Source: CAZCEC01 sp964497615
GTDB lineage: Bacteria > Chloroflexota > Anaerolineae > Anaerolineales > UBA6663
NCBI GenBank assembly: GCA_964497615.1
Contig: CAZCEC010000003.1
Location: 1-64,000, forward strand
Reading direction: 5' to 3'
DNA: 64,000 nucleotides
The notes below the pieces were generated by a model that worked only from the letters and a program-made list of their open reading frames with translations, did no database searches and was not told where the DNA came from. Position numbers and translations under genes: made by a program. Shown in pieces: positions 15,922-23,031 of the stretch. Numbering within the stretch: position 1 is the stretch's first letter; every line of letters begins with the position of its first letter.

Positions 15922-17591
15922 GTGAACAGATCATCTATTCCATGATGCGGGTGGGCAAGATCCATCCGCCAAACAAGCAGGTGCTGCGCGACATTTCGCT
16001 GTCGTTCTTCTATGGCGCGAAGATCGGCGTCTTGGGGCTCAACGGGGCCGGCAAGAGCACTTTGTTGCGCATCATGGCGGGCGTGGACACCGATCACATC
16101 GGCGAGACGGCCTTGTCGAAGGGCTACACCACGGGCCTGCTGGAGCAGGAGCCGCACCTGGAGGCGGCCAAGACCGTCCGCCAGGTGGTGGAGGAGGGGG
16201 TACAGGAAACGGTGAACTTGCTGGCCAGGTACGAGGCCATCAACGCCAAATTCGCCGAGCCAGACGCGGACTACGACGCCCTGCTGGCCGAGCAGGCGAA
16301 GGTGCAAGAGCAGCTCGACCAGAGCGACGCCTGGAACCTGGACAGCCGCCTGGACCTGGCGATGGACGCCCTGCGCTGCCCGCCGCCAGATACGCCCGTT
16401 GCGGTGCTTTCCGGAGGCGAGCGGAGGCGGGTGGCCCTGTGCCGGCTGTTGCTGCAAGCGCCCGATATCCTGCTGTTGGACGAGCCCACCAATCACCTGG
16501 ACGCCGAATCGGTGCTGTGGCTGGAACGCCACTTGCAGCAGTACCCCGGCACTGTGATTGCGGTGACACATGACCGCTACTTTCTGGACAACGTGGCGGG
16601 GTGGATCCTGGAGTTGGACCGCGGTTATGGAATCCCGTGGAAAGGCAACTACTCGTCCTGGCTGGAACAGAAGCAGGAGCGCCTGAGCCGCGAAGCCAAG
16701 GCCGACCAGAAGCGCCAGAAGACCCTGGCGCGCGAGCTGGAGTGGATCCGCATGTCGCCCAAGGCGCGCCAGGCCAAGGGCAAGGCCCGTGTCACGGCGT
16801 ATGAGAACTTGCTGAGCCAGGAAAGCGAGCAGCGGCGCGAGGACCTCGAAATCTACATTCCGCCCGGCCCGCGCCTGGGCAACGTTGTGATCCAGGCCGA
16901 GGGGGTTAGCCGCGCGTTTGGCGACCGGCTGGTGATTGACGGGCTGAACCTGGACGTGCCGCCTGGCAGCCTCGTTGGCGTTATCGGTCCAAACGGCGCC
17001 GGCAAAACCACACTGCTCAAGATGATCGCCGGGGCGGACCAGCCGGACAGCGGACGTATTCGGATAGGGGAGACAGTCAGGCTGGCGTACGTGGAACAAC
17101 TGCGCGACTCGCTTGACGCGGAGAAGTCGGTCTGGGAAGAAATTTCGGGCGGGGCCGAGACCATCGTCCTCGGCGCGCGGCAGATGAACTCGCGCGCCTA
17201 TGTTGCCAGCTTCAACTTCCTGGGCAGCGACCAGCAAAAGAAGGTGGGCACGCTGTCGGGCGGCGAGCGTAATCGCGTCCTGCTGGCGAAGATGCTCAAG
17301 GAAGGGGCGAATGTGCTCCTGCTGGATGAGCCCACCAATGACCTGGACGTGAATACGCTGCGGGCGCTGGAAGAGGCGCTGGAGGCTTTTGCCGGCTCGG
17401 CCATTGTCGTCAGCCACGACCGGTGGTTCCTGGACCGCATTGCCACCCACATCCTCGCGTTTGAGGAGGACGGCGGCATCCATTGGAGCCTGGGCAACTT
17501 CAGCGACTACGAGGCCGAACGCCGCAAGCGGCTGGGGCAAGCGGCGGACACGCCGCACCGCATCAAGTATCGCAGCCTGACGCGTGACTGA
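15918..17591 (+). CDS. ettA: Energy-dependent translational throttle protein EttA (ABC-F)
   Basis: 557 residues, the normal EttA length. Two ABC cassettes without membrane segments: Walker A GLNGAGKST near 40 and GPNGAGKTT near 356; signatures LSGGERRRV and LSGGERNRV; Walker B DILLLDEPTNHLD and NVLLLDEPTNDLD. The arm insertion (about 95-140) and the basic linker between cassettes (ARELEWIRMSPKARQAKGKAR) are typical of EttA, which binds the ribosomal E site and gates the first peptide bond according to ATP/ADP ratio. GTG start at 15918 overlaps the RT stop, so it is translationally coupled to the retron RT. It looks like an ordinary housekeeping EttA; a role in the retron is only a possibility raised by linkage. 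Confidence 0.95.
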   Translation: MSEQIIYSMMRVGKIHPPNKQVLRDISLSFFYGAKIGVLGLNGAGKSTLLRIMAGVDTDHIGETALSKGYTTGLLEQEPHLEAAKTVRQVVEEGVQETVNLLARYEAINAKFAEPDADYDALLAEQAKVQEQLDQSDAWNLDSRLDLAMDALRCPPPDTPVAVLSGGERRRVALCRLLLQAPDILLLDEPTNHLDAESVLWLERHLQQYPGTVIAVTHDRYFLDNVAGWILELDRGYGIPWKGNYSSWLEQKQERLSREAKADQKRQKTLARELEWIRMSPKARQAKGKARVTAYENLLSQESEQRREDLEIYIPPGPRLGNVVIQAEGVSRAFGDRLVIDGLNLDVPPGSLVGVIGPNGAGKTTLLKMIAGADQPDSGRIRIGETVRLAYVEQLRDSLDAEKSVWEEISGGAETIVLGARQMNSRAYVASFNFLGSDQQKKVGTLSGGERNRVLLAKMLKEGANVLLLDEPTNDLDVNTLRALEEALEAFAGSAIVVSHDRWFLDRIATHILAFEEDGGIHWSLGNFSDYEAERRKRLGQAADTPHRIKYRSLTRD

Positions 17592-18018
17592 TTCGCCGAA
17601 ACTGTGTGCAGAGTGCGGCGGGGCCGCCTGTAGAGCCGGGTTTGAGTTCTTGCTGGGGCGTGAGTTTGAAGACGCGGACCTGCGGGCCGTGCATCACCTC
17701 ACAGTGCTGTGCTACACCTTGCAGCACCCCGCCGAGTTTGACGCCTCGGCTGAGGGACACGCAGGCGCCTGGGCGCTGCTGCGCGAGGCCGTCGGAGAAA
17801 GCTTGAGTGCCAGCGAACTGCGCCGCCGGAACCGGGCGCGGCTGCGAGGTCCGGACCGGCCCCGCATTCGAAATCGCGGGCGCAATCACGCCCCCCTGCC
17901 GGCGGCGCCTGAGTGGACCTTGACGGTCGCCGATGTCGTCAATGCGCCGGACGATGATTACGCGGGCCGGGTGAGGGCATGGGCGAAGGCAATAGTGGCT
18001 GATGGTACGGGGCACTGA
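17584..18018 (+). CDS. DUF5946 family protein
   Basis: 144 residues from GTG 17584, overlapping the end of ettA by 8 nt. The N-terminal CAECGGAAC is a possible metal site, and the central pattern FEFLLGREFED followed by VHHLTVLCYTLQHP is the signature I associate with DUF5946 proteins. Function unknown. The protein is short and soluble. It appears to be the last gene of the retron-ettA transcript; the following 110 nt carry an imperfect GC hairpin (about 18023-18058) that may end transcription. Confidence 0.75.
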   Translation: MTDSPKLCAECGGAACRAGFEFLLGREFEDADLRAVHHLTVLCYTLQHPAEFDASAEGHAGAWALLREAVGESLSASELRRRNRARLRGPDRPRIRNRGRNHAPLPAAPEWTLTVADVVNAPDDDYAGRVRAWAKAIVADGTGH

Positions 18019-18125
18019 CGCCGGGTGCCCGCCACGAATGCAGACGGCGGGTCGCACCGTATTAGGGCCTGTGGCGGGCAATGCTTGGACGCAGCGCAAG
18101 CCTGTACGGCGCACTTATGGTCTAC

Positions 18126-18153
18126 TTGCGCTTTGGGATTATTGGCATAGAAT
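18126..18153 (+). promoter_or_regulatory. Promoter of the small leader-peptide gene
   Basis: TTGCGC (18126-18131), 16-bp spacer, TAGAAT (18148-18153). The predicted RNA start near 18160 is only a few bases before the left arm of the inverted repeat at 18167. Confidence 0.55.
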
Positions 18154-18166
18154 AGCCAGAATAGAT

Positions 18167-18415
18167 TGTTCTGTAACGGAGAGGCGCGCTGGGGATCAAC
18201 CGTCAGGTACCGACGAGTCTCCCCCGGGAGGAGCCAACTTATGAAGACCTACAGCAAGCCGACCCTCAAGAAGCACGCTGCCCTGAAGCAAGTCACCTTC
18301 AGCAGCCACTAATCCTGGCCGCGGAAGAACCCGCGCCCGACAGCCAGTTCTGGCGGGCGCGGCCTAGCACGTTGCTTTACCGCTTTACCCTGGCGCGCCT
18401 CTCCGCTACAGAACA
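18167..18415. repeat. 23-nt inverted repeat (22/23) enclosing the leader-peptide gene
   Basis: Left arm 18167-18189 begins TGTTCTGTA and ends GGCGCGC; right arm 18393-18415 is its reverse complement except at one position (A18176 against C18406). The 203 nt between hold a strong ribosome site, the 23-codon gene, and a 9-bp hairpin (CCGCGCCCG at 18330-18338 with CGGGCGCGG at 18353-18361, with a further CCAG/CTGG pairing inside the loop). With a promoter just outside the left arm and a terminator 5 nt after the right arm, the arms would close the transcript into one long-stem RNA of about 290 nt. Alternatively they are terminal repeats (TGT...ACA) of a small non-autonomous mobile element; no target duplication is seen. 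Confidence 0.8.
18241..18312 (+). CDS. Lasso-type RiPP leader peptide, core almost absent (23 aa)
   Basis: ATG at 18241 follows an excellent Shine-Dalgarno (GGAGGAG at 18227-18233, 7-nt spacing). The 23-residue product runs MKTYSKPTLKKHAALKQVT then F-S-S-H. It fits the lasso-peptide leader motif Y-x2-P-x-L-x3-G-x5-T at every position (Tyr4, Pro7, Leu9, Thr19), except that the glycine is Ala13. In lasso precursors the threonine is at -2 and a core of 15 or more residues follows; here a TAA comes after three more residues. Reading past the TAA gives an Arg/Pro-rich sequence that does not look like a core. The next gene downstream is an NTP_transf_5 protein, a frequent partner of lasso clusters, but cyclase, protease and PqqD-like genes are absent. 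Real expression seems likely; maturation is uncertain. Confidence 0.7.
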   Translation: MKTYSKPTLKKHAALKQVTFSSH

Positions 18416-18419
18416 GGAC

Positions 18420-18450
18420 CCGGGCCACTCGACGGCCCGGTTTCGTTTAA
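18420..18450 (+). terminator. Intrinsic terminator after the leader-peptide RNA
   Basis: CCGGGCC (18420-18426), 7-nt loop, GGCCCGG (18434-18440), then TTTCGTTT. It lies 5 nt after the right arm of the inverted repeat and just before the NTP_transf_5 start at 18458, so that gene is either a read-through product or has its own weak promoter. Confidence 0.75.
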
Positions 18451-18457
18451 TCAGAAT

Positions 18458-19603
18458 ATGTTGACAGCCATCGAACTCATCTTGGCCCTCCTGCGGGCCG
18501 ATGCAGCGCCGCAGACCAGCCTGCAGACAGCCCAAGCCGCCGCGGTTGACTGGGACGACCTTGCGGTGACGGCGCTGGCCCTAGGTCTGGCCCCGCTGCT
18601 GCACTACCGGCTGGAAGCGGCTGGCCTGACCCTGCCGGAGGCCCGCGCCCAGGCCAAGCTGGCGTTTGCCCGCCAGACAGAAGCGGCGCGGCATGCCGCC
18701 CGAAGTGCGCAATTGGCCGAAGTGCTGGGCCAGATGTCGGCTGTCCCGATCGTTCTCAAGGGCGCATATCTGGCCGAGCACGTGTATCCCCAGCCGGGCC
18801 TGCGGCCAATGAACGATGTGGACTTGCTTTTCCAGCCGCAAGATCTGCCGGAGGTGACGGAAGCCCTCGGACGCCTAGGGTATGGCGAAAAAGTGATCCC
18901 GCCAGAGCAAGGGCCGGGCATCACCAAGCACACGAGCACGTTCAAGCGGCCAGGCGACATGGCGACGCCCAATCCATACCTTTCGTCCGGCGCGGGTCAC
19001 ATGATCGAGCCACACCGCTCGCTGGAGGAGGCCTGGTTTGGACTGCGATGCGATTTGACACCAGGCGTCTGGGCGCGCAGTGTGCCCATGGAAGCCGCGG
19101 GGCGACCTGCGCGTACCCTATCGGCGGAGGACAATCTGCTGCATCTGGCGGTTCACCTGGCCTTTCACCTCATCATGGGTTCGCCATCGTTTGTTCAGTT
19201 GGCCGATATTGCCGTGTATGTGGAGCGCGTGCGGCTTGATTGGGCGGTCTTCACGAAGCGAGCCGAAGAACGCCGGGCAGCCGGCTTCGCATATGCCGCG
19301 TTGCGGCTGGGGCAGACATTGCTGGGTGCTCCCGTTCCGGCAGACGTGCTGGTTCAACTGGCGCGGCAAAGCCCGGTTCGGGTGCTTCGGGCTGCCAATG
19401 GGCTATCGCTCGCGGACATGATGCGGCGGACGCAGCAGGCGCCGCTCCGCACGGTCGGCCAGCGGCTTCGCCGCGGCGTGCGCGACCGCGCCGAAACCGC
19501 TCGTTGGGCGCAGTCGCCGGGCGAGTGGCTGCGTATTTGGGGTTCGCTGTTTAGCTTTTGGCGGACAGATACGTGGAGATTGGTGACGCAGCGACGGTCG
19601 TAG
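18458..19603 (+). CDS. NTP_transf_5 family nucleotidyltransferase-like protein
   Basis: 381 residues. The core motif is VPIVLKGAYLAEHVYP-type, then RPMNDVDLLF (the D-x-D of the nucleotidyltransferase fold, about residues 112-118), and later HLAVHLAF. This matches the uncharacterised nucleotidyltransferase family PF14907, often found in lasso and other RiPP clusters as a putative tailoring enzyme; its reaction is not established. A helical N-terminal domain (about 1-85) precedes the catalytic fold. It has no Shine-Dalgarno; a TTTAAT at 18446-18451 lies 6 nt before ATG, which may indicate leaderless expression. Context with the leader peptide suggests it modifies or senses that peptide (inference). 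Confidence 0.82.
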   Translation: MLTAIELILALLRADAAPQTSLQTAQAAAVDWDDLAVTALALGLAPLLHYRLEAAGLTLPEARAQAKLAFARQTEAARHAARSAQLAEVLGQMSAVPIVLKGAYLAEHVYPQPGLRPMNDVDLLFQPQDLPEVTEALGRLGYGEKVIPPEQGPGITKHTSTFKRPGDMATPNPYLSSGAGHMIEPHRSLEEAWFGLRCDLTPGVWARSVPMEAAGRPARTLSAEDNLLHLAVHLAFHLIMGSPSFVQLADIAVYVERVRLDWAVFTKRAEERRAAGFAYAALRLGQTLLGAPVPADVLVQLARQSPVRVLRAANGLSLADMMRRTQQAPLRTVGQRLRRGVRDRAETARWAQSPGEWLRIWGSLFSFWRTDTWRLVTQRRS

Positions 19604-19606
19604 ATT

Positions 19607-20494
19607 TCAGCACTCGACGCCGGCCGCGCGCGCCTTGGCCAGGATGGCCTCGGCCGATTTAACGACCGGCGCATCTATCATCTTGTCGTCAAGCGCGAAA
19701 GCACCGGTGCCACTGGCCGCGTGGGCCTTTGCGGCTGCCACGATACGGCAGGCCTGCGCAATTGCGTCCAAGGTGGGCGTGAAGGCCGCCTGGATCGGGC
19801 CCACCTGGTTGGGGTGGATGGCCTGCTTGCCGGCATAACCCAATCGAGCGCCTTCGGCTGCTTCGCGTTCCAGCCGGGCCTGATCGCGAAAGTCCACGCT
19901 GACCATGTCGATGGCCTGGAGGCCAAACGCTGCCGCGTAGGTCACCACGGCCGACCGGGCGTAGAAGACTTCGGTCCCCTCCGGCGTGCGGTTGACGCCC
20001 ATATCTCCCGCCAGGTCTTCGGCGCCAAAAATGATGGCGCTGAGCCGGCTGGCGGCGCCGCAAATCTCGCGCAAATTCACGATACCCCGCGCGGACTCGA
20101 CAATGGCGATGGTGCTGACCGAGCCAGACGGCCAGCCGCGGTGCTGCTCCGCTGCCGCCAATTGCTCATCCAGCCAGAGGACCGCGCCCGCGTCGTGAAC
20201 CTTGGGCAGGACAATGCCGTCGGGCCGGCCAGGCAGGACGGCGGACAGGTCGTCGTTCTCCAGCCCGGAGCCTGGCGGGTTGATGCGCACCAGCCGCTCG
20301 CTGCGGCCAAAATTCAGCTCTTGCAGGGCGGCCAGGACGGCTGCTCGTGCGGCGGCCTTATGGCTGGGCGCTACGCCATCTTCCAGGTCCATGCAAATGC
20401 AGTCCACGTCAAGGGTAACCGCCTTGTCGATTTTGCGGCGGCTGTCGCCGGGCATGTACAGCAGTGCCCGGCGGACGCGGAGAATGTGGTTCAT
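19607..20494 (-). CDS. CitE / malyl-CoA lyase-like protein (HpcH/HpaI family)
   Basis: 295 residues. The TIM-barrel lyase signatures are present: RALLYMPGDSRRKIDKA at the start, CICMDLEDGVAP (Mg-binding acidic residues), LVRINPPGSG, DGIVLPKVHD, and FGAEDLAGDMG near residue 155. Family members cleave or form malyl-CoA, methylmalyl-CoA or citramalyl-CoA, or hydrolyse (3S)-malyl-CoA. With the overlapping MaoC-type hydratase upstream, a C4/C5 dicarboxylyl-CoA route such as mesaconyl/methylmalyl-CoA or itaconate degradation is likely, but the substrate cannot be fixed. Its start overlaps the MaoC stop by 4 nt. Confidence 0.88.
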   Translation of the reverse strand: MNHILRVRRALLYMPGDSRRKIDKAVTLDVDCICMDLEDGVAPSHKAAARAAVLAALQELNFGRSERLVRINPPGSGLENDDLSAVLPGRPDGIVLPKVHDAGAVLWLDEQLAAAEQHRGWPSGSVSTIAIVESARGIVNLREICGAASRLSAIIFGAEDLAGDMGVNRTPEGTEVFYARSAVVTYAAAFGLQAIDMVSVDFRDQARLEREAAEGARLGYAGKQAIHPNQVGPIQAAFTPTLDAIAQACRIVAAAKAHAASGTGAFALDDKMIDAPVVKSAEAILAKARAAGVEC

Positions 20495-20946
20495 GACTCG
20501 CCGCGCCTCAAAAACATCACGGTGCGCTCCAATTCGATGACCACCTCGCCCGCCTGGTTGCGCCCAACCTGCCGCAGGCGCACGATGCCGCAGTCGGGGC
20601 GGGTGTTAGAGGGGCGTTTATCGAGGACCGTCGTTTCAGCGTAGAGGGTGTCGCCGTGAAAGACGGGGCGGGGATGCGCCACCCGCTCGTAGCCGAGATT
20701 CGCGACGATCGTGCCTTCGGTGAGATCGTTCACGCTCAGGCCAACGACCAGCCCGAGGGTAAAGATGCCGTTAACGATGCGGCGGCCAAACTGCGACCGG
20801 GCAGCGAAGTCCTCGTTGAGGTGCAAGGGTTGGGTATTCAGGGTCAGGGCCGAAAAGAGGACGTTGTCGGCCTCGGTGACAGTGCGGCCGGTGGGGTGGC
20901 GGAAGACGGCGCCGACGTCAAGGTCTTCGAAAAACCGGCCGGTCAT
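20491..20946 (-). CDS. MaoC-like (R)-enoyl-CoA hydratase
   Basis: 151 residues from ATG 20946 (a TTG three codons upstream is an alternative). Hot-dog fold hydratase: FFEDLDVGAVFRHPTGRTVTEADNVLFSALTLNTQPLHLN contains the catalytic Asp/His pair (D near residue 30 and H near 42; key residues N-T-Q-P-L-H). The GRRIVNGIFTLGL and RPVFHGDTLYAET segments are standard. It is similar in style to mesaconyl-CoA hydratases (Mch-like). It precedes the CitE-like lyase in a two-gene operon, which fits hydration followed by aldol cleavage of a CoA thioester. Confidence 0.87.
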   Translation of the reverse strand: MTGRFFEDLDVGAVFRHPTGRTVTEADNVLFSALTLNTQPLHLNEDFAARSQFGRRIVNGIFTLGLVVGLSVNDLTEGTIVANLGYERVAHPRPVFHGDTLYAETTVLDKRPSNTRPDCGIVRLRQVGRNQAGEVVIELERTVMFLRRGES

Positions 20947-21111
20947 CGAGGCCAACTGCGCATAGCCACCGAAGTGGGGCGGGAATGATCCGCTGCTGTC
21001 CCAAGGGAGTATGAGGCTATGCGCACTACGCTTGACGACGGCTGCATGGCTAGGTTAGTCTACTTGGGCCGGCAGCAAAAGTCAAAGCAGGGGGCTATCG
21101 AAAGGCACGCG

Positions 21112-22017
21112 ATGGACATCAATATCATGATCGAGGGTCAGAATGGATTGAACTGGCGGCGCTGGCAGCGGTTGGCGCCTTTGGTGGAAGACCTCGGCTT
21201 CGCCGGCCTGTACAGGTCTGATCACTTTACCAATGGGAGCCCACCCGATCTTGATTCCCTGGAATTGTGGGTCTCGCTGACCTGGCTCGCCAGCCATACC
21301 CGGCGGATCCACTTCGGACCAATGGTGTGTCCATTTTCATTCCGTGACCCGGCTTTCACCGCGCGGATGGCCAGCGCCGTTGATGATCTTTCGGGCGGGC
21401 GGTTGGTGTTGGGGCTGGGCGCAGGCTGGCAGGATCGCGAGCACGAGGCGTTTGGTTTCAATCTGCTGGATGTGGCTGGCCGGATGCGGCGGCTGGCGGA
21501 GGGGCTGGAAGTGGTGCGGCTGCTGCTCACTAGCGATGTACCGTCTACGTTCACCGGCGAGTTTTTTCGGCTGAAGGAGGCGGTCATGCTGCCGCGGCCA
21601 CAGCGGCCCGGCGGACCACCGATTCTTGTGGGCGGCAATGGCCCCAAGCGCACCCTGCCTCTGGCGGCCCAATATGCGCAGGTTTGGAACGCCACGCACA
21701 GGACGCCCGCTGGTTTTCGGGACCTGAATGCCGCGCTCGACGAGATGCTGGCGCACCGCGGCCGCCCCACAAACTCAGTGCGCCGGACGATGATGACCGG
21801 CATCGTATTCGGGCGCGACGAGGCCGAGTTTCAGCGCATCGCCGGTGGCAGAGACGTGGCCCAACTCCGTTCGCGCGGCATTGTCTGTGGCACGCCGACC
21901 CAAGTGAAGGACCAATTGGCGGAATTGGCCGAAGCTGGCCTGCAAGGGATCATGCTGCAGTGGCTGGACCTGGACGATCTGGATCGCCTGGAAGGGCTGG
22001 CGAAGGCTGTGCTCTAG
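21112..22017 (+). CDS. LLM-class (F420/flavin-dependent) oxidoreductase
   Basis: 301 residues from ATG 21112. Luciferase-like monooxygenase TIM barrel: LAPLVEDLGFAGLYRSDHF, RIHFGPMVCPFSFRDPA, DDLSGGRLVLGLGAGWQDREHEAFG and GGPPILVGGNGPKRTL (in pieces). The pattern G-L-G-A-G-W-x3-E-H-x2-F-G is typical of F420-dependent members. Substrate unknown. Its last 68 nt overlap the 3' end of the convergent esterase gene. Confidence 0.87.
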   Translation: MDINIMIEGQNGLNWRRWQRLAPLVEDLGFAGLYRSDHFTNGSPPDLDSLELWVSLTWLASHTRRIHFGPMVCPFSFRDPAFTARMASAVDDLSGGRLVLGLGAGWQDREHEAFGFNLLDVAGRMRRLAEGLEVVRLLLTSDVPSTFTGEFFRLKEAVMLPRPQRPGGPPILVGGNGPKRTLPLAAQYAQVWNATHRTPAGFRDLNAALDEMLAHRGRPTNSVRRTMMTGIVFGRDEAEFQRIAGGRDVAQLRSRGIVCGTPTQVKDQLAELAEAGLQGIMLQWLDLDDLDRLEGLAKAVL

Positions 22018-22927
22018 CCACGCACCGTCTGGCAAAGGCCACGATTTCGTTGAAGAGGCGCGAGGGGTTGTCCGCCAGCGCGTCAAAGAGTAGACCCGAG
22101 TGGCCGCCGCCAGAATAGACCACCAGCTCGCTTTCGGCGCCCACCGCTTGCAGGCGCTGGTGGAACTTGTGGGACATTTCGATCGGCACCGTCCCATCGG
22201 CATCGCCATGGATCAGCAGGGTGGGGGGCACATGGGGCCCGGCAAATGTCAGCGGTGACGCGGCTGCGGCATTGTGGCGGCCGCCAATGACTTTCGCGAC
22301 GTAGTTCTCGGAGCGGCGCAGCTTGCGCTCGAAGGCCAGCTGCGTTTCCAGATCGTAGACGCCGCTGATGCCGATGAAGCCCCGCATCTCAGCGGGGAGG
22401 CGCCCGTGGGCAGACAGGTAGCGTGGATCGGCGAGGCACAGGCCGGCCACTTGCGCGCCAGCAGACTGCGCTACGAGCACCACCTGCCGCGGATCGCCGC
22501 CGAAGCGATCGATCTCAGTGAGCGTCCACGCCAGCGCCGCCGCTATCTCCTCGCTTTGAGTGGGGAAGCCCGCCGCGGGAAAAGTGGTGTAGTCCGGCAC
22601 CACCAGCACAAACCCTTCCGGGAGCAGGCGCTGTGCGGCGGGCGCGTAAAGTTCCTTGTTGCCTGAGTTCCACGAGCCGCCATAGACGTACACAAGGACG
22701 GGATGCGGGCCGCCAGCGTCGGGACGATAGACATCCAGGGTCCGGACGGTGCGGCTGCCGTACGGCACGTTCTTGGTCAGACCAGCGCATTCGGCATAGA
22801 AACGCGCTGCCTGACGCCGCGCGCCGGCCAGACGCCAGAGGTATTGCAGATAGCCGCGAAAGCGGATGGCAAGCCAGACTGCCAGCGCCGTCAGCGCCGC
22901 AACTAACCAGCCGAGTAACGGGCCCAT
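21950..22927 (-). CDS. Membrane-anchored alpha/beta hydrolase (BD-FAE/carboxylesterase type)
   Basis: 325 residues. An N-terminal hydrophobic segment (about 1-22) anchors it. The hydrolase domain has the oxyanion strand VLVYVYGGSWNSGNK, nucleophile AQSAG (first glycine of GxSxG replaced by Ala), acid in HGDADGTVP and histidine in GGGHSGL. Such enzymes hydrolyse small esters. The last 27 or so residues (after FARRCVARAQ) are Pro/Asp-rich and encoded opposite the end of the LLM gene, so the true functional part probably ends before the overlap. Confidence 0.85.
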   Translation of the reverse strand: MGPLLGWLVAALTALAVWLAIRFRGYLQYLWRLAGARRQAARFYAECAGLTKNVPYGSRTVRTLDVYRPDAGGPHPVLVYVYGGSWNSGNKELYAPAAQRLLPEGFVLVVPDYTTFPAAGFPTQSEEIAAALAWTLTEIDRFGGDPRQVVLVAQSAGAQVAGLCLADPRYLSAHGRLPAEMRGFIGISGVYDLETQLAFERKLRRSENYVAKVIGGRHNAAAASPLTFAGPHVPPTLLIHGDADGTVPIEMSHKFHQRLQAVGAESELVVYSGGGHSGLLFDALADNPSRLFNEIVAFARRCVARAQPSPALPGDPDRPGPATAA

Positions 22928-22947
22928 GCGTATCCTCCGGCGCGCAT

Positions 22948-22976
22948 TCTACCTCAGCGAAGTGTTCGCATATAAT
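22948..22976 (+). promoter_or_regulatory. Promoter of the GGDEF/ATPase/TPR gene
   Basis: TTCTAC (22948-22953), 17-bp spacer, perfect TATAAT (22971-22976). Transcription from about 22983 would leave a leader of about 50-75 nt. Confidence 0.55.
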
Positions 22977-23031
22977 AGGGCGACATCAGGGCCGCGTGCG
23001 GTCTGCCTGGGGGTAACGTGGTAAGTGGAGC

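Noticed and set aside
15894..17558. A 554-codon open frame on the minus strand opposite ettA
   Set aside because: Composition is Gln/Leu/Arg/His-rich with no family pattern; it mirrors a clear ABC-F gene. Long antisense frames are expected at this GC content.
18167..18415. Insertion sequence
   Set aside because: Inverted repeats are present, but the interior has no transposase and no target-site duplication is visible; kept only as a possible MITE-like alternative.
18313..18450. Read-through of the leader-peptide stop to give a longer precursor
   Set aside because: The extension is Arg/Pro-rich, lacks an acidic residue at core position 7-9, and overlaps the hairpin, the right repeat arm and the terminator.
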